Positions 1-11,046 of a stretch of 64,000 bases of DNA are shown one piece after another; the stretch's first letter is position 1; each line of letters begins with the position of its first letter. The translations under genes and the position numbers were made by a program. Below the pieces are notes generated by a model. That model made no database searches and had not been told where the DNA came from. It saw only the letters and a list, made by a program, of their open reading frames with translations. Source of the stretch: Rhodopseudomonas infernalis (GTDB lineage Bacteria > Pseudomonadota > Alphaproteobacteria > Rhizobiales > Xanthobacteraceae); assembly GCF_022271405.1 (NCBI RefSeq), contig NZ_JAJNAL010000020.1, positions 29,967 to 93,966 of the forward strand. The letters are read 5' to 3'.

Positions 1-393
1 ATAGGTCCGGCCGCTGGCGCTCTTGGCGTTGGCGACGCCGACCTTCGAGGCACCCTTCAGCAGCAGGTTGCGGCGATGGCCGGGCGAGTTGATCCATTGG
101 CCGAGCGTCTTCGGAAAGCTGTCGTAGCCGTAGGCGATGTTCTCGGCCGCACTGCCAGCCTTCGACGGCGCGACCCGGTTGTTGAAGTTGCCGACCACGT
201 CGTGATCGAGCACGTCCTTGGCCGCCATCCCGGCCGCCTGCTGCTGCGCAATCGCATTCAGCGTCGCATCCATCACCACCTTGCCCTCGCCGTTCTTGGC
301 GCGGAATTCGGAGATGAGATCGGCCGGGCCGGCGGCGAAAGCGGGCGTAGCAACGACTGAAGCGAAGAAAGTCACCCCGAGTATCAGCGTCAT
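1..393 (-). CDS. CAP/SCP-domain secreted protein, 3' part outside window
   Basis: Reading leftward from an ATG at 393 gives a short hydrophobic leader ending TPAFA-A, a likely Sec signal peptide of about 20 residues. A CAP (cysteine-rich secretory/PR-1) domain follows. The conserved bacterial CAP pieces are visible: LISEFRAKNGEGKV, then DHDVVGNFNNRV, then AAENIAYGYDSF, GQWINSPGHRRNLL and KVGVANAKS. The H of DHD and the NSPGHRRNLL box are the family hallmark. The frame stays open at base 1, so the C-terminus is missing. The start lies at the edge of a palindromic repeat (389-505), no Shine-Dalgarno is evident, and the leader lacks the usual basic N-terminus, so the true start may differ. Bacterial CAP proteins are exported and their role is mostly unknown. 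Confidence 0.8.
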   Translation of the reverse strand, partial: MTLILGVTFFASVVATPAFAAGPADLISEFRAKNGEGKVVMDATLNAIAQQQAAGMAAKDVLDHDVVGNFNNRVAPSKAGSAAENIAYGYDSFPKTLGQWINSPGHRRNLLLKGASKVGVANAKSASGRTY

Positions 394-505
394 TGCGAGC
401 GCAGCGAAGCAATCCAGAGCGCCGAGCACGGGGCTGGATTGCTTCGTCGCGGAGCCTGTGCTCGGACGGCGCGAAGCGCCGATCCGAGTGCTCCTCGCAA
501 TGACG
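389..505. repeat. Dispersed palindromic repeat, family A, copy 1
   Basis: The outer arms read CGTCATTGCGAG at the left and CTCGCAATGACGG at the right. Inner arms GAAGCAATCCAG and CTGGATTGCTTC also pair. A GC-rich variable centre (CGGCGCGAAGCGCCG) gives a further hairpin. Two more copies occur at 37356-37465 and 39578-39666. This copy fills the gap between serS and the CAP-protein gene. Confidence 0.85.
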
Positions 506-521
506 GGGAGAGTCATCAGCC

Positions 522-2042
<1,521 letters not shown>

Positions 2043-2130
2043 TCTTTGCGGTAGTGGGTCTGTAGAAGACGCGGGTGCCTGGCACAAGGCCGGCATGGGC
2101 GTGGAAGGTTTCGCGCCTCGAATGGCGGGC

Positions 2131-2388
2131 TCAGTGCGCGTGCAGCATCGCAGCCGCGATGCCCACGACCGCAGCCAGCACGCCAAAACCGGCCGCCACG
2201 ATCCCCCCCAGCCGAACGGTCAGCCGCCAGGTCAGCGTCTCCATAGCCGCGTTCAAATCCGTCTTCGTCACCAGTTCGGCCATGACAAACTCGCGTGCCG
2301 CCTCGGCATTCGCCTCCGCTTGCTCGTTCGGAACACCCGCGCTTCTCAAACGCTTAGCATAACCCAAGGTATCGAATGCGAAAGCCAT
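2131..2388 (-). CDS. Small DUF1640-like protein with C-terminal membrane anchor
   Basis: An 85-residue protein. The first ~40 residues (FDTLGYAKRLRSAGVPNEQA and following) match the start of the DUF1640/CCDC90-like coiled-coil family, in which FDT...LG..G....QAE is typical. A segment TKTDLNAAMETLTWRL follows. The C-terminus is a single hydrophobic helix (GGIVAAGFGVLAAVVGIAAA) with a short HAH tail, so it is probably tail-anchored in the inner membrane. Function in bacteria is unknown. It sits between tatC and serS in the same orientation and may be co-transcribed. Confidence 0.75.
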   Translation of the reverse strand: MAFAFDTLGYAKRLRSAGVPNEQAEANAEAAREFVMAELVTKTDLNAAMETLTWRLTVRLGGIVAAGFGVLAAVVGIAAAMLHAH

Positions 2389-2451
2389 CTGCCGCCCCTC
2401 GTGGAAGAGGATAGGAGCCTTCCCGAGCGGCGCAACCGCGGGCGATCCGCC

Positions 2452-3258
2452 CTACTCCGCCGGCTTCGACGACTCGGCGTCAGCCGCCCCAGCCGCTGCC
2501 GCGGCCTGTTTCTTTTCGACGATGCGGACAGCGAAGATCGAGCCTTCGTAAAGGATCATCAGCGGGATCGCCAGCGAGGCCTGGCTGATGACGTCGGGCG
2601 GGGTCAGCACCGCGGCGATGACGAAGGCGCCGACGATGAAGTAGCGGCGCTTCTCGCGGAGCTGCTTGGAGGTCAGCACGCCGATCCGGCCGAGCAGCGT
2701 CAGGATCACCGGAAGCTGGAACGCCAGGCCGAACGCGAAGATCAGCGACATCATCAGCGACAGATATTCGCCGACCTTGGGCAGCAGCTGGATTTGCGCG
2801 GTTTCGTCGCCACCGATCTGCTGCATGCCGAGCGAGAACCGCACCAGCATCGGCAGCACGACGAAATACACCAGCAGCGAGCCGAGCGCGAAGAACACCG
2901 GCGTCGCGACGAGATACGGCAGGAACGCGTTCTTCTCGTGCTTGTAGAGACCGGGCGCGACGAACTTGTAGATCTGCGTGGCCACGATCGGGAACGAGAT
3001 GAAGCCGGCGCCGAACATCGCCAGTTTGAGCTGGGTGAGGAAGTATTCCAGCAGCGCGGTGTAGATGAACTTCGAATTCTCCGCCCCTGCGACCCAGACG
3101 AACGGCCACACCAGCACGTTGTAGATCTGCTTGGCGAAGAAGAAGCAGAAGATAAAGGCGATGCCGAATCCCAGCAGGGCCTTGATCAGCCGCGAGCGCA
3201 GCTCGATCAGGTGATCCATCAACGGCGCCTTGGAGGCTTCGATGTCCTCGGCGCTCAT
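2452..3258 (-). CDS. tatC: Sec-independent protein translocase TatC
   Basis: The polytopic receptor subunit of the twin-arginine translocase, which binds the RR signal peptide in the inner membrane. The 268-residue protein starts [20 protein letters not shown]. The family-defining N-terminal patch [13 protein letters not shown] is present, as is the [13 protein letters not shown] region, and six hydrophobic segments are visible. The C-terminus is a low-complexity Ala-rich tail. The ATG at 3256-3258 overlaps the tatB stop as ATGA, so translation is probably coupled. A longer upstream frame exists but is out of phase with tatB and is not coding. Confidence 0.95.
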   Translation of the reverse strand: MSAEDIEASKAPLMDHLIELRSRLIKALLGFGIAFIFCFFFAKQIYNVLVWPFVWVAGAENSKFIYTALLEYFLTQLKLAMFGAGFISFPIVATQIYKFVAPGLYKHEKNAFLPYLVATPVFFALGSLLVYFVVLPMLVRFSLGMQQIGGDETAQIQLLPKVGEYLSLMMSLIFAFGLAFQLPVILTLLGRIGVLTSKQLREKRRYFIVGAFVIAAVLTPPDVISQASLAIPLMILYEGSIFAVRIVEKKQAAAAAGAADAESSKPAE

Positions 3259-3809
3259 GAGGCTTTGGCGTCCTTGACGGGCTCCGCCGGAGTCGGCGGC
3301 GCGGGATGGGATAGATCGGGCGGCGCCATATCCTGGGTCGCCAGCGCGTGAGTCTCGGCCGGCACCGGAAGATGCTCTGCGCCGCTCGTATGCGCTTCGC
3401 TGACGATCGCCAGCGGCTCGCTGGTCACGGCCTGATGCGTGGTGGCTTCGATGAAGGTCTCGGGAGTCGGCGGGACCGGAGTAGTCGGCTCGACCGGCGG
3501 GGTGTCGATGGTGTCCTTCTTGTCGATCGCCGCAGCTTCGGAAATCTCGCTGCCGAGCTTGGTCAGCATGTTGTTGGTGGCCAGACCGCTGGTCGCCTCG
3601 CGGACCTCGTCGAACGATTTTTTGAGGTCGGCCATTTCGGCCTCGCGCATCGCTTCCTGGAACTGCCCTTGGAATTCGGTGGCGAGCTTGCGTGCCTTGC
3701 CCATCCACTGCCCGACCATGCGGAGCACACCGGGCAATTCCTTCGGACCGATCGCGATCAGCGCGACCACCCCGATCACCACCAGTTCACTCCACCCGAT
3801 GTCGAACAT
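3255..3809 (-). CDS. tatB: Sec-independent protein translocase TatB
   Basis: The TatB subunit pairs with TatC to form the signal-peptide receptor. The start at 3809 gives [20 protein letters not shown], the canonical TatB opening of a single membrane helix followed by a GPKELPG hinge. An amphipathic helix comes next ([19 protein letters not shown]). The C-terminal ~100 residues are Pro/Thr/Ala/Glu-rich and low in complexity, as is common in alphaproteobacterial TatB. An in-frame ATG 16 codons upstream is rejected because the helix would then no longer be N-terminal. The gene overlaps tatC by 4 bases. Confidence 0.93.
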   Translation of the reverse strand: MFDIGWSELVVIGVVALIAIGPKELPGVLRMVGQWMGKARKLATEFQGQFQEAMREAEMADLKKSFDEVREATSGLATNNMLTKLGSEISEAAAIDKKDTIDTPPVEPTTPVPPTPETFIEATTHQAVTSEPLAIVSEAHTSGAEHLPVPAETHALATQDMAPPDLSHPAPPTPAEPVKDAKAS

Positions 3810-3998
3810 GAAATGTGCCGAACATGCCAAACTGCGCCGGCGGGCCGAGATCGGCATCCGCCCCGGCGATCACTCGCCCCTGCGACACTCCTGCCCGACG
3901 CGACGTATCACCACAAGAGGTTTGCTGCACGCATAGGCGCTGCCGCAGGTTTGCCTCATCGAGCGGCGGCGCGACGGCAGCTCCGGTGCGCGACCGGG

Positions 3999-4238
3999 TC
4001 AGACCGCCTTGCTGCCTACGTCGGTGCGGTTCGGCGCTGTGCCGGGCGCCGCGGTGTGGTCGAGCGACTTCACGGGCTCGGGCTTTTCGGCAGTCTTTTC
4101 ATCATCCTGCAGGCCCTTCTTGAAGGACTTAATGCCCTGCGCGACGTCGCCCATGAGGTCGGAAATCTTACCACGACCGAACAGCAGCAGGACGACCGCG
4201 ATGACGACGATCCAGTGCCAGATACTGAGTGAACCCAT
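3999..4238 (-). CDS. tatA: Sec-independent protein translocase TatA
   Basis: A 79-residue pore-forming subunit. [20 protein letters not shown] is the membrane helix, followed by the conserved [20 protein letters not shown] hinge and amphipathic helix, with a polar tail ending GSKAV. It lies 189 bases upstream of tatB on the same strand and completes a tatABC operon. Several proteins in this window carry RR leaders, including the ABC binding protein and the glucan protein, and would be substrates. Confidence 0.95.
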   Translation of the reverse strand: MGSLSIWHWIVVIAVVLLLFGRGKISDLMGDVAQGIKSFKKGLQDDEKTAEKPEPVKSLDHTAAPGTAPNRTDVGSKAV

Positions 4239-4389
4239 CCTGCAATCTCCCGAAACTCGACCGGCGCGCCAGCCTGTGCCCTGCCTTGGAAACTAGGGGC
4301 AAGAGCGATCAAAAACAAGGATTTAAGCCGCGCCAACGCCGACGTGATTGACGCGGCCTTGATGTTCCCGTCGCCCCGCTCCGCTACCG

Positions 4390-5619
4390 TCAGGTCGGCT
4401 CGCGGCCCTGATCGTCGTCCTCATCCTCCGCCTCATCGGCGTTCGACTCGTCGGCCTCTTCACCGACTGCATCGGGATCAGAGGTGTCGTGATCCGGTAC
4501 ATCCGCCGCCGGCTCGCCAGCCTCGTCGGCTTCAACCTCGCCCTGCTCGTCCTCGAACGATTCGAGACCTGCTTCTTCGAGGGCAGACTCGGTCGTCTCA
4601 TCCTCGCCAAGAAAGGCTGCAGCTTGAGCGTCGTCAGACGCGCTGTCGTCAGCATCGGCCAGCACGATGTCCTCCGAGGCGGCCTCTTCCCCGGTCGCAG
4701 CGTCGTCGTCAACGACCACGTCTCCGGCTTCGACGAAGCCAACCTCGGTGTCGAGCCCCTCGTCCTCAGACGTCTCGGCGAAGCCGGTCTCTAGCTCGGC
4801 GCTGTCCTCGGCAGCCGCCTCGGCAACGCCGACAGCGGTTTCGCCTTCCGGTTGTTCGTGGTCGGCAGACGCCTCGGCCGGCGGAGCCTCGTCGGTTTCC
4901 GGATCGGCGAGCGGCGCCAGCGCCAGATCGAGCTCGCCCCCCTCGAGCGGATCTTCGTCTTCGCGCAGGGTCGGATCGTCCGATGGCGTCGGCACGCTGA
5001 AGCCGGTGGGCAAACGCGTGTCGAGCAGACCCGAGCCCTTGAGCTCTTCGAGGCCGGGCAGATCGCTCAGCGCTTCGAGGCTGAACTGCGCCAGGAAGGC
5101 ATCCGTCGTGCCGAACGTCAGTGGACGGCCCGGCGTCTTGCGGCGGCCGCGCGGGCGAATCCAGCCGGTTTCCAGCAGCACGTCGAGCGTGCCCTTCGAC
5201 GTTACCACGCCGCGGATCTCTTCGATCTCGGCGCGGGTGATCGGCTGGTGATAGGCGATGATCGCCAGCATCTCGATCGCGGCGCGCGACAGCTTGCGGG
5301 TCTCGGTGGTCTCACGCGTCATCAGCCAGGCGAGATCGCCGGCGGTGCGGAACGTCCATTTGCTGGCGATGCGGACCAGATTGACGCCGCGATGCGCATA
5401 GTCCGCCTGCAGCTGCGCCAGCGCCGCCTTGATATCGACGCCCTCGGGCATCCGCTTGGCTAGCGCCGCCTGCTCGAGCGGTTCGGGTGAAGCGAACAGC
5501 AGGGCTTCGAGAAGACGCAGCTCCTCGGGCCGGCTCTGCGGCTGCTGTTCGGTCACGACTTCGTCGCGTTCGAGCTTGGGTTCGAACTCCACGATGCGCT
5601 TCTCCGCCAGACTTGCCAT
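4390..5619 (-). CDS. scpB: Segregation and condensation protein B with long acidic tail
   Basis: ScpB is the winged-helix kleisin-interacting subunit of the SMC-ScpAB condensin. The two winged-helix domains lie in the first ~200 residues: LLEALLFASPEPLE, then RKLSRAAIEMLAIIAYHQPI, TRAEIEEIRGV and GRPLTFGTTDAFLAQF. After about residue 215 there is an extra stretch of nearly 200 residues dominated by D, E and A, with no recognisable fold and probably disordered. The start is placed at the ATG at 5619 because a GGAG lies 8 bases ahead of it. An upstream GTG at 5640 overlaps the scpA stop by one base and is less likely. ScpB is normally 180-240 residues in most bacteria. Confidence 0.92.
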   Translation of the reverse strand: MASLAEKRIVEFEPKLERDEVVTEQQPQSRPEELRLLEALLFASPEPLEQAALAKRMPEGVDIKAALAQLQADYAHRGVNLVRIASKWTFRTAGDLAWLMTRETTETRKLSRAAIEMLAIIAYHQPITRAEIEEIRGVVTSKGTLDVLLETGWIRPRGRRKTPGRPLTFGTTDAFLAQFSLEALSDLPGLEELKGSGLLDTRLPTGFSVPTPSDDPTLREDEDPLEGGELDLALAPLADPETDEAPPAEASADHEQPEGETAVGVAEAAAEDSAELETGFAETSEDEGLDTEVGFVEAGDVVVDDDAATGEEAASEDIVLADADDSASDDAQAAAFLGEDETTESALEEAGLESFEDEQGEVEADEAGEPAADVPDHDTSDPDAVGEEADESNADEAEDEDDDQGREPT

Positions 5620-5639
5620 GGCTCGCTCTCCTTCTTCCA

Positions 5640-6470
5640 CTACCCTGCCGGAGCTTCCGGCATGGTTGCCGCTTCCATTGCTGGAGACGGCGGACGCTTA
5701 CGAAAATACAAAGGCGCCAGAGGCGAGGCCTGGTGCAATTCGACCTCACCTTCGCGCACCAGCTCGAGCGCCGCTGCGAAGCTGGACGCCAGCACGGTTG
5801 CCCTCTGCGTCGGGTCGGGCAAGTAGCGGAGCAGATACTCGTCGAGCCGGCTCCAGTCCTCCGCAAGCCCGACCAGTCGCTCCAGCGACGCGCGCGCTTC
5901 GCTCAGCGACCACACCGTCCGGCGCGCCAGATGCACGGTGGTGAGCACGCGCGACTGCCGCTGCGTGGCGTAGGCGCTGAGCAGATCGTACAGCGTCGCG
6001 GTGAATTTCGGATGGCGGATCTCGTCGATCGATTCGGCCAGACCACGCGGAAACACGTCGCGCTGCAGCTGCGGCCGGGTCATCAGCGCATTCGCAGCCT
6101 CGCGGATCGCCTCGAGCCGGCGCAGCCGGTTGGCGAGGGCGGTCGCCATCTCCTCGGCGCTCGGGCCTTCCTGCGCCGGCGGCTCCGGCAGCAGCAGCCG
6201 CGATTTCAGGAAGGCGAGCCACGCGGCCATTACCAGGTAATCGGCGGCGAGTTCGAGGCGGACCTTCCGCGCTTCCTCGATGAACAGCAGATACTGATCG
6301 GCGAGCGCCAAAATCGAAATCTTGTGCAGGTCGACCTTCTGCTGCCGCGCCAGCGTCAGCAGAAGGTCGAGCGGGCCTTCGTAGCCCTCGACGTCGATGA
6401 CGAGCGCCTCGTCCTGGTCGACCGTCTCCGCCGGGCGTCCAGTCTCGAATTGCAGAATTTCAGCGGTCAT
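5640..6470 (-). CDS. scpA: Segregation and condensation protein A
   Basis: The kleisin subunit of SMC-ScpAB, which bridges SMC heads during chromosome organisation. A 276-residue cytoplasmic protein with the diagnostic N-terminal block VEGYEGPLDLLLTLARQQKV, then DLHKISILALADQYLLFIEE, and YLVMAAWLAFLKSRLLLPEP. The C-terminal winged-helix part is LVREGEVELHQASPLAPLYF. The start overlaps the nagZ stop by 4 bases, and scpB follows directly, giving a coupled nagZ-scpA-scpB unit. Confidence 0.95.
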   Translation of the reverse strand: MTAEILQFETGRPAETVDQDEALVIDVEGYEGPLDLLLTLARQQKVDLHKISILALADQYLLFIEEARKVRLELAADYLVMAAWLAFLKSRLLLPEPPAQEGPSAEEMATALANRLRRLEAIREAANALMTRPQLQRDVFPRGLAESIDEIRHPKFTATLYDLLSAYATQRQSRVLTTVHLARRTVWSLSEARASLERLVGLAEDWSRLDEYLLRYLPDPTQRATVLASSFAAALELVREGEVELHQASPLAPLYFRKRPPSPAMEAATMPEAPAG

Positions 6471-7492
6471 GCGCTCATCCCTGCGCGGCTGATCAAGCCT
6501 TCAAGTTCGGCCCGCGCGGCAGTACGGTCGAACGGCTGCGCTGGCTTGCGCGACGCCAGCGCCGCCTCGGCGCGCTCCAGCGCCTGACCTGACAATTCCG
6601 GCACTTCGGCGGAGACCTGCCGCATCTCCTCGAGCTTACCGTTGCAATGCAGGACCACGTCACAGCCGGCCGCGATACTCGCGCGCGTGCGGTCCGCGAT
6701 CGTGCCGTCCAGCGCATTCATCGACACGTCATCGCTCATCAGCAGTCCCTGGAACCCGATCTGTCCGCGAATCACCTGATCGATGATTGTCGCAGAAGTG
6801 GTCGCGGGTTTGGCGGGATCGAGAGCGCTAAACACAACATGTGCAGTCATCGCCATCGGCAGGTCGGCGAGCGGCTGGAACGCGGCGAAATCGCTGCGTT
6901 CGAGTTCCTCGCGGGACGCGTCGACGGTCGGCAGGCGGAAATGGCTGTCCGCATTCGCCCGTCCATGGCCGGGGATGTGTTTCAACACCGGCAGCACCGA
7001 ACCTTGCTGCAGCCCCTCGGTGACCGCCCGGGCGATCGCCGCGACCTTTGCTGGCTCGTTGCCGTAAGCACGATCACCGATCACCGCGTCGGCGCCCGCG
7101 ACCGGCACATCGGCGAGCGGCAGGCAGTCGACGGTGATGCCGAGATCGGCAAGATCGGCAGCGATCAGCCGGGCGCTGAGCCGCGCCGCCGTCAGCCCGA
7201 GCTGCGAATCGATGTCGTAGAGCGCGGAAAACACTGCGCCGCGCGGGTAAACCGGCCAATGCGGCGGTCCCAGTCGCTGCACCCGCCCGCCTTCCTGATC
7301 AATCAGGACAGGCGCGTCGGGCGCATCGATGATCCGGCGCAACTCGCTCACGACTCCAGCCACTTGGGCCGGGTTGTCGACGTTACGCTTGAACAGGATG
7401 AATCCCCACGGACGGGTTTCGCGCAGAAACTCGCGCTCCTCGTCGGTTATGCCAAGGCCGGAAATACCGGTGATGAAAGCGCGCGAAGCCAT
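6467..7492 (-). CDS. nagZ: Beta-N-acetylhexosaminidase NagZ
   Basis: A glycoside hydrolase family 3 enzyme of peptidoglycan recycling. It removes N-acetylglucosamine from GlcNAc-anhydroMurNAc peptides in the cytoplasm. The 341-residue, single-domain length is typical. The diagnostic KHIPGHGRANADSHF loop carries the catalytic His. LIDQEGGRVQRLGPPHWPVY and FQGLLMSDDVSMNAL (with the nucleophile Asp) are also present. No signal peptide. The gene lies between the SPOR gene and scpA and overlaps scpA by 4 bases. Confidence 0.95.
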   Translation of the reverse strand: MASRAFITGISGLGITDEEREFLRETRPWGFILFKRNVDNPAQVAGVVSELRRIIDAPDAPVLIDQEGGRVQRLGPPHWPVYPRGAVFSALYDIDSQLGLTAARLSARLIAADLADLGITVDCLPLADVPVAGADAVIGDRAYGNEPAKVAAIARAVTEGLQQGSVLPVLKHIPGHGRANADSHFRLPTVDASREELERSDFAAFQPLADLPMAMTAHVVFSALDPAKPATTSATIIDQVIRGQIGFQGLLMSDDVSMNALDGTIADRTRASIAAGCDVVLHCNGKLEEMRQVSAEVPELSGQALERAEAALASRKPAQPFDRTAARAELEGLISRAGMSA

Positions 7493-7539
7493 AGGGGCCG
7501 CTTAGCCCGCGCGCGCCTCCAGGGTCAAGGAAACGACCG

Positions 7540-9102
7540 TTAATTCCTCTGGACGACGCACTGTCCGCCGGCAGATTTTAGGTTTCCGCAGACCTGCTGG
7601 GCCTCGTCGGGGGTTCCGAACGGCCCGACCATGGCCCGATAGTAGACGCCCTTGCTGCCGAGATCGGCCCGCTTGATCAACGGCGGACGCGATCCGAGCA
7701 CGGAGGGGAACTTGCCTTGCAGCGCCCGATACGATGCCTTGGCATCGGCTTCGCTCCGCTGCGAGGAGATCTGCACGACGTAGCCGCCGCTGCTCACCGG
7801 GGCTTCCGCCGACGGCAGCGCGGCCACGCGCTGGTTCTGAGCCGGCGCCGCAGTCGGGTTCAACGACAGGGGCGCGTTGCCCGCGGACGCGTTGGCATCC
7901 TCCGCCGAGCGGGTCGCGGCCCGCTGCGGCGTCGCGGCCGGCGGCGTCCGCGCAGCCTGCTTGGCCGAGCCGGTGGCGGCCGGCGCCGCCGCCTGGTCGG
8001 CCTGATCGGGCCGAATGCTGAAGGTCTTGATCCGCCGCGGCTCCTCGCTGGCGGCGTTGGTCGGCGGCTGCAGATTTGGCCGCGCATTCGGCGACACCGA
8101 GCCAACGGCCGGCGGATTGGGGTTTTGGTTGAGCTGTGGCAGCACGACGCGCGCGCCCTGCCCGGCGCGCGACGGATCGGCCGGCTTCTCCTCGCGCGAC
8201 ACCAGCGCTTCGACGCCGTTGCCCGCCGCGAGACGATCCTGGATCGACTTGGCGCCGGCATCACCGGAAGCCGCCGGGGCCGCCATCACCTTGGTCGGGG
8301 TCGGATCGGCCTTGATCACCGGCGGCTCACCGCTTCGGGTGCCACCGGAGAAGGTGCGATACGCAAACGCGCCGCCGGTGCCGACGATAGCCAGCGCAAG
8401 CACCGCCGCCACCGTCACCATGTTGTTGCGGCGCGGCCTGACTGCGCGGGTCTCCTGCTCCTCGGCGTAGCCGTCGTCGTAGCCATAAGGGGCTTCTGGG
8501 TAGTTAGCGTCTGGCCTCACCTGAGACGGATCTAGCTGACCGTACAGCGCGTCGTCGTATCGGGCCGGCACGAATTGCGGCTGCTCCAGCGGCAGCGACG
8601 GCTGCGCCGCCGCGTAAGGGTCTGCACCCGCCCGGGCGTCGAACTGAGATTGATCGTAGCGCTGCTGATCGAGTTGCGACGGCTGCAGCCGGGGATCGTC
8701 GAACTGCGGCTGCACGTATTGCGGCTCGTTGTACGCGGACTGATCGTAGCCGCGCGGCTCGACCCGACGCGGGGCCACGGCCTTGACGAAGGACGGAGGC
8801 TTGCTGAAGTCCGGGCGCGGCGGCACGGGCGTTTCCGCCTCGACCGCACGGCGATGCTGCAGCCACGCCGGCATCGGCGGCGCCTCCTCGTCGAGCGGCG
8901 GCAGAGCCGCGCTGGGACGGAAGTCGGTCGCACGCGACGTCGGCCGGCCTTGTGCCGGCGCCTGGCTGGCAAACGGATCGTTCTGACCGATCAACCGGGC
9001 AAGTTCGGCGAGCGGGTCGCTGTCAGTCTTATGCTGGGCGTAGGCTGCGCGGGTCTCGTCGTCATCCGCCGGGAAGGGTCGGTCGTTGTATCGATCGGTC
9101 AT
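7540..9102 (-). CDS. SPOR-domain cell-wall protein with one membrane helix
   Basis: A 520-residue bitopic protein. The cytoplasmic N-terminus (about residues 1-225) is polar and rich in Q, Y, P and D. One membrane helix follows (NMVTVAAVLALAIVGTGGAF), then a long Pro/Ala-rich periplasmic linker and a C-terminal SPOR domain. The SPOR hallmarks are GGYVVQISSQRSEADAKASY, GVYYRAMVGPFGTPDEA and CGNLKSAGGQCVV. SPOR domains bind denuded glycan at division sites. It lies between argS and nagZ, a common Rhizobiales arrangement. The ATG at 9102 is chosen over an upstream in-frame ATG because MTDRYNDRPF is the conserved opening. Confidence 0.85.
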   Translation of the reverse strand: MTDRYNDRPFPADDDETRAAYAQHKTDSDPLAELARLIGQNDPFASQAPAQGRPTSRATDFRPSAALPPLDEEAPPMPAWLQHRRAVEAETPVPPRPDFSKPPSFVKAVAPRRVEPRGYDQSAYNEPQYVQPQFDDPRLQPSQLDQQRYDQSQFDARAGADPYAAAQPSLPLEQPQFVPARYDDALYGQLDPSQVRPDANYPEAPYGYDDGYAEEQETRAVRPRRNNMVTVAAVLALAIVGTGGAFAYRTFSGGTRSGEPPVIKADPTPTKVMAAPAASGDAGAKSIQDRLAAGNGVEALVSREEKPADPSRAGQGARVVLPQLNQNPNPPAVGSVSPNARPNLQPPTNAASEEPRRIKTFSIRPDQADQAAAPAATGSAKQAARTPPAATPQRAATRSAEDANASAGNAPLSLNPTAAPAQNQRVAALPSAEAPVSSGGYVVQISSQRSEADAKASYRALQGKFPSVLGSRPPLIKRADLGSKGVYYRAMVGPFGTPDEAQQVCGNLKSAGGQCVVQRN

Positions 9103-9204
9103 ATGATGTCGCGTCCCATTCGGGAAAGCCGCCAAAAACCCGCTCACGCAGACGATAAGCCGCTCTCAAAAGCCGGGACAGATCCCCAATCTGACCGGCC
9201 GTCC

Positions 9205-10998
9205 CTATCGCATCTCGTCCGGCGCTGTGACGCCGAGAATGGCAAGCCCCGAGGCCAGTACCGAGACGACGCCCTGAACCATCGCCAGTCGCGCCCTGCT
9301 GATCTCTGCATCATTATTGATAATGAAGCGTAAATGAGGCGCATCGCGCCCGTGCGTCCAGTGCGCATGGAATTCACTGGCGAGCTCGTAGAGATAGAAC
9401 GCGATGCGGTGCGGCTCGTGTGCCAGCGCCGCCGCTTCCACCGTCCGCGGAAATAACGCCAGCCGGCGAAGCAGGTCGAGCTCGGTCGGATCGGTCAGCA
9501 GTTCGACCCGGGCATCCTGCAGGAACGCGATGCGGGCGTCGGTCGCCTCCGGCAGATCCGGAAACAGCTCACGGGCGTTGCGGAAGATCGAGTGCCCCCG
9601 GGCGTGGCCGTACTGGACGTAGAACACCGGGTTGTCTTTCGACTGCTCGATCACCTTGGCGAGGTCGAAATCCAGCACCGCGTCGTTCTTGCGGAACAGC
9701 ATCATGAAGCGGACGGCGTCCGAGCCGACTTCATCCACGACTTCACGTAGCGTGACGAAGTCCCCGGAACGCTTGGACATTTTCACCGGCTCGCCGTTCC
9801 GCAGCAGGCGGACGAGCTGGACGATCTTGACGTCGAGCGCGCCCTGCCCAGCGGTCACCGCCTGAACGGCCGCCTGCATCCGCTTGATGTAGCCGCCGTG
9901 GTCGGCACCGAGCACGTCGACCAAGGTCGGGCAGCCGGCGTCGAACTTCACCTTGTGATAAGCGATGTCCGAGGCGAAGTACGTGTAGGAGCCGTCCGAC
10001 TTCAGCAGCGGCCGATCGACATCGTCGCCATAGGCCGTGGCGCGAAACAGGGTCTGCTCGCGGTCCTCGTAGTCCTCGACTGGCGCCCCCTTCGGCGGCG
10101 GCAGCCGGCCCTGGTAAACGTCGCCCTTCGCCCGCAGGAAGTCGATGGTGTCGGCGACGCGATTGCGCTCGCCTTCGATCAGCGACCGTTCGGAAAAGAA
10201 CACCTCGTGGGTGATGGCGAGCGCCGCGAGGTCGCCCTTGATCATCGCCATCATCATCGCGATCGCCCTGTCGCGAACGATCGGAAGCCACTGAGACTCA
10301 GGCATTTCTTTCAAGGCAGAGCCGTGCTCGGCCTTCAGCGCCTGGCCGACCGGCACAAGGTAGTCACCCGGATAAAGCCCTTCCGGAATGTCGCCGACGG
10401 CTTCGCCGAGCGCCTCGCGGTAACGCAGGAACGCGGAGCGCGCCAGCACGTCGACCTGCGCGCCGGCGTCGTTGATGTAGTACTCGCGCGTCACCTGGTA
10501 CCCGGCAGCCACCAGCAGGTTAGCCAGCGCGTCGCCGAACACGGCGCCGCGGCAGTGGCCGACATGCATCGGGCCGGTCGGGTTAGCCGAGACATATTCG
10601 ATGTTGACCTTCTCGGCACCGCCGATGGTGCTGCGGCCGTAGTCGGCGCCCGCGGCGAGCACGGCGCGCAGCGCCTGCGCCCAGACCGCCGGCTTCAGGG
10701 TCAGGTTGATGAAGCCCGGACCGGCGATCGTCACCTCGGAAATCTCGTCCTCGGCCCGCAGTTTCTCGGCGATCTTGTCGGCGAGATCACGGGGCTTCGC
10801 CTTGGCCTCCTTGGCCAACACCATCGCTGCATTGGTCGCCATGTCGCCATGCGAGGCGTCCTTCGGTGGCTCGACCACGATCCGCGCCAGATCGATACCG
10901 GCGGGCAGCGCGCCCTCGCCGATCAGCGCGGCGCAGGCCGCGTGCACGCGCGACAGAACATGAGCAAAGAGATGCGTGGACGTGGTTTGATCGGGCAT
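9205..10998 (-). CDS. argS: Arginyl-tRNA synthetase
   Basis: A class I synthetase that charges tRNA-Arg. At 597 residues it is the usual length. An N-terminal additional domain is followed by the HIGH-type box [20 protein letters not shown], the KMSKS-type loop [17 protein letters not shown], and a C-terminal anticodon-binding DALR domain ending VTAPDEMR. The ATG at 10998 gives the typical [15 protein letters not shown] opening. It lies 48 bases downstream of dgt and upstream of the SPOR gene. Confidence 0.97.
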   Translation of the reverse strand: MPDQTTSTHLFAHVLSRVHAACAALIGEGALPAGIDLARIVVEPPKDASHGDMATNAAMVLAKEAKAKPRDLADKIAEKLRAEDEISEVTIAGPGFINLTLKPAVWAQALRAVLAAGADYGRSTIGGAEKVNIEYVSANPTGPMHVGHCRGAVFGDALANLLVAAGYQVTREYYINDAGAQVDVLARSAFLRYREALGEAVGDIPEGLYPGDYLVPVGQALKAEHGSALKEMPESQWLPIVRDRAIAMMMAMIKGDLAALAITHEVFFSERSLIEGERNRVADTIDFLRAKGDVYQGRLPPPKGAPVEDYEDREQTLFRATAYGDDVDRPLLKSDGSYTYFASDIAYHKVKFDAGCPTLVDVLGADHGGYIKRMQAAVQAVTAGQGALDVKIVQLVRLLRNGEPVKMSKRSGDFVTLREVVDEVGSDAVRFMMLFRKNDAVLDFDLAKVIEQSKDNPVFYVQYGHARGHSIFRNARELFPDLPEATDARIAFLQDARVELLTDPTELDLLRRLALFPRTVEAAALAHEPHRIAFYLYELASEFHAHWTHGRDAPHLRFIINNDAEISRARLAMVQGVVSVLASGLAILGVTAPDEMR

Positions 10999-11046
10999 GG
11001 CTGCAATGGAATTGGAAAGGCGGCCATTCGGCCGGTCCGGCGCCGC

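Noticed and set aside
57..360. Short open frames on both strands overlapping the CAP gene
   Set aside because: Arg/Ser-rich translations typical of off-frame reading of GC-rich coding DNA; the CAP frame explains the region.
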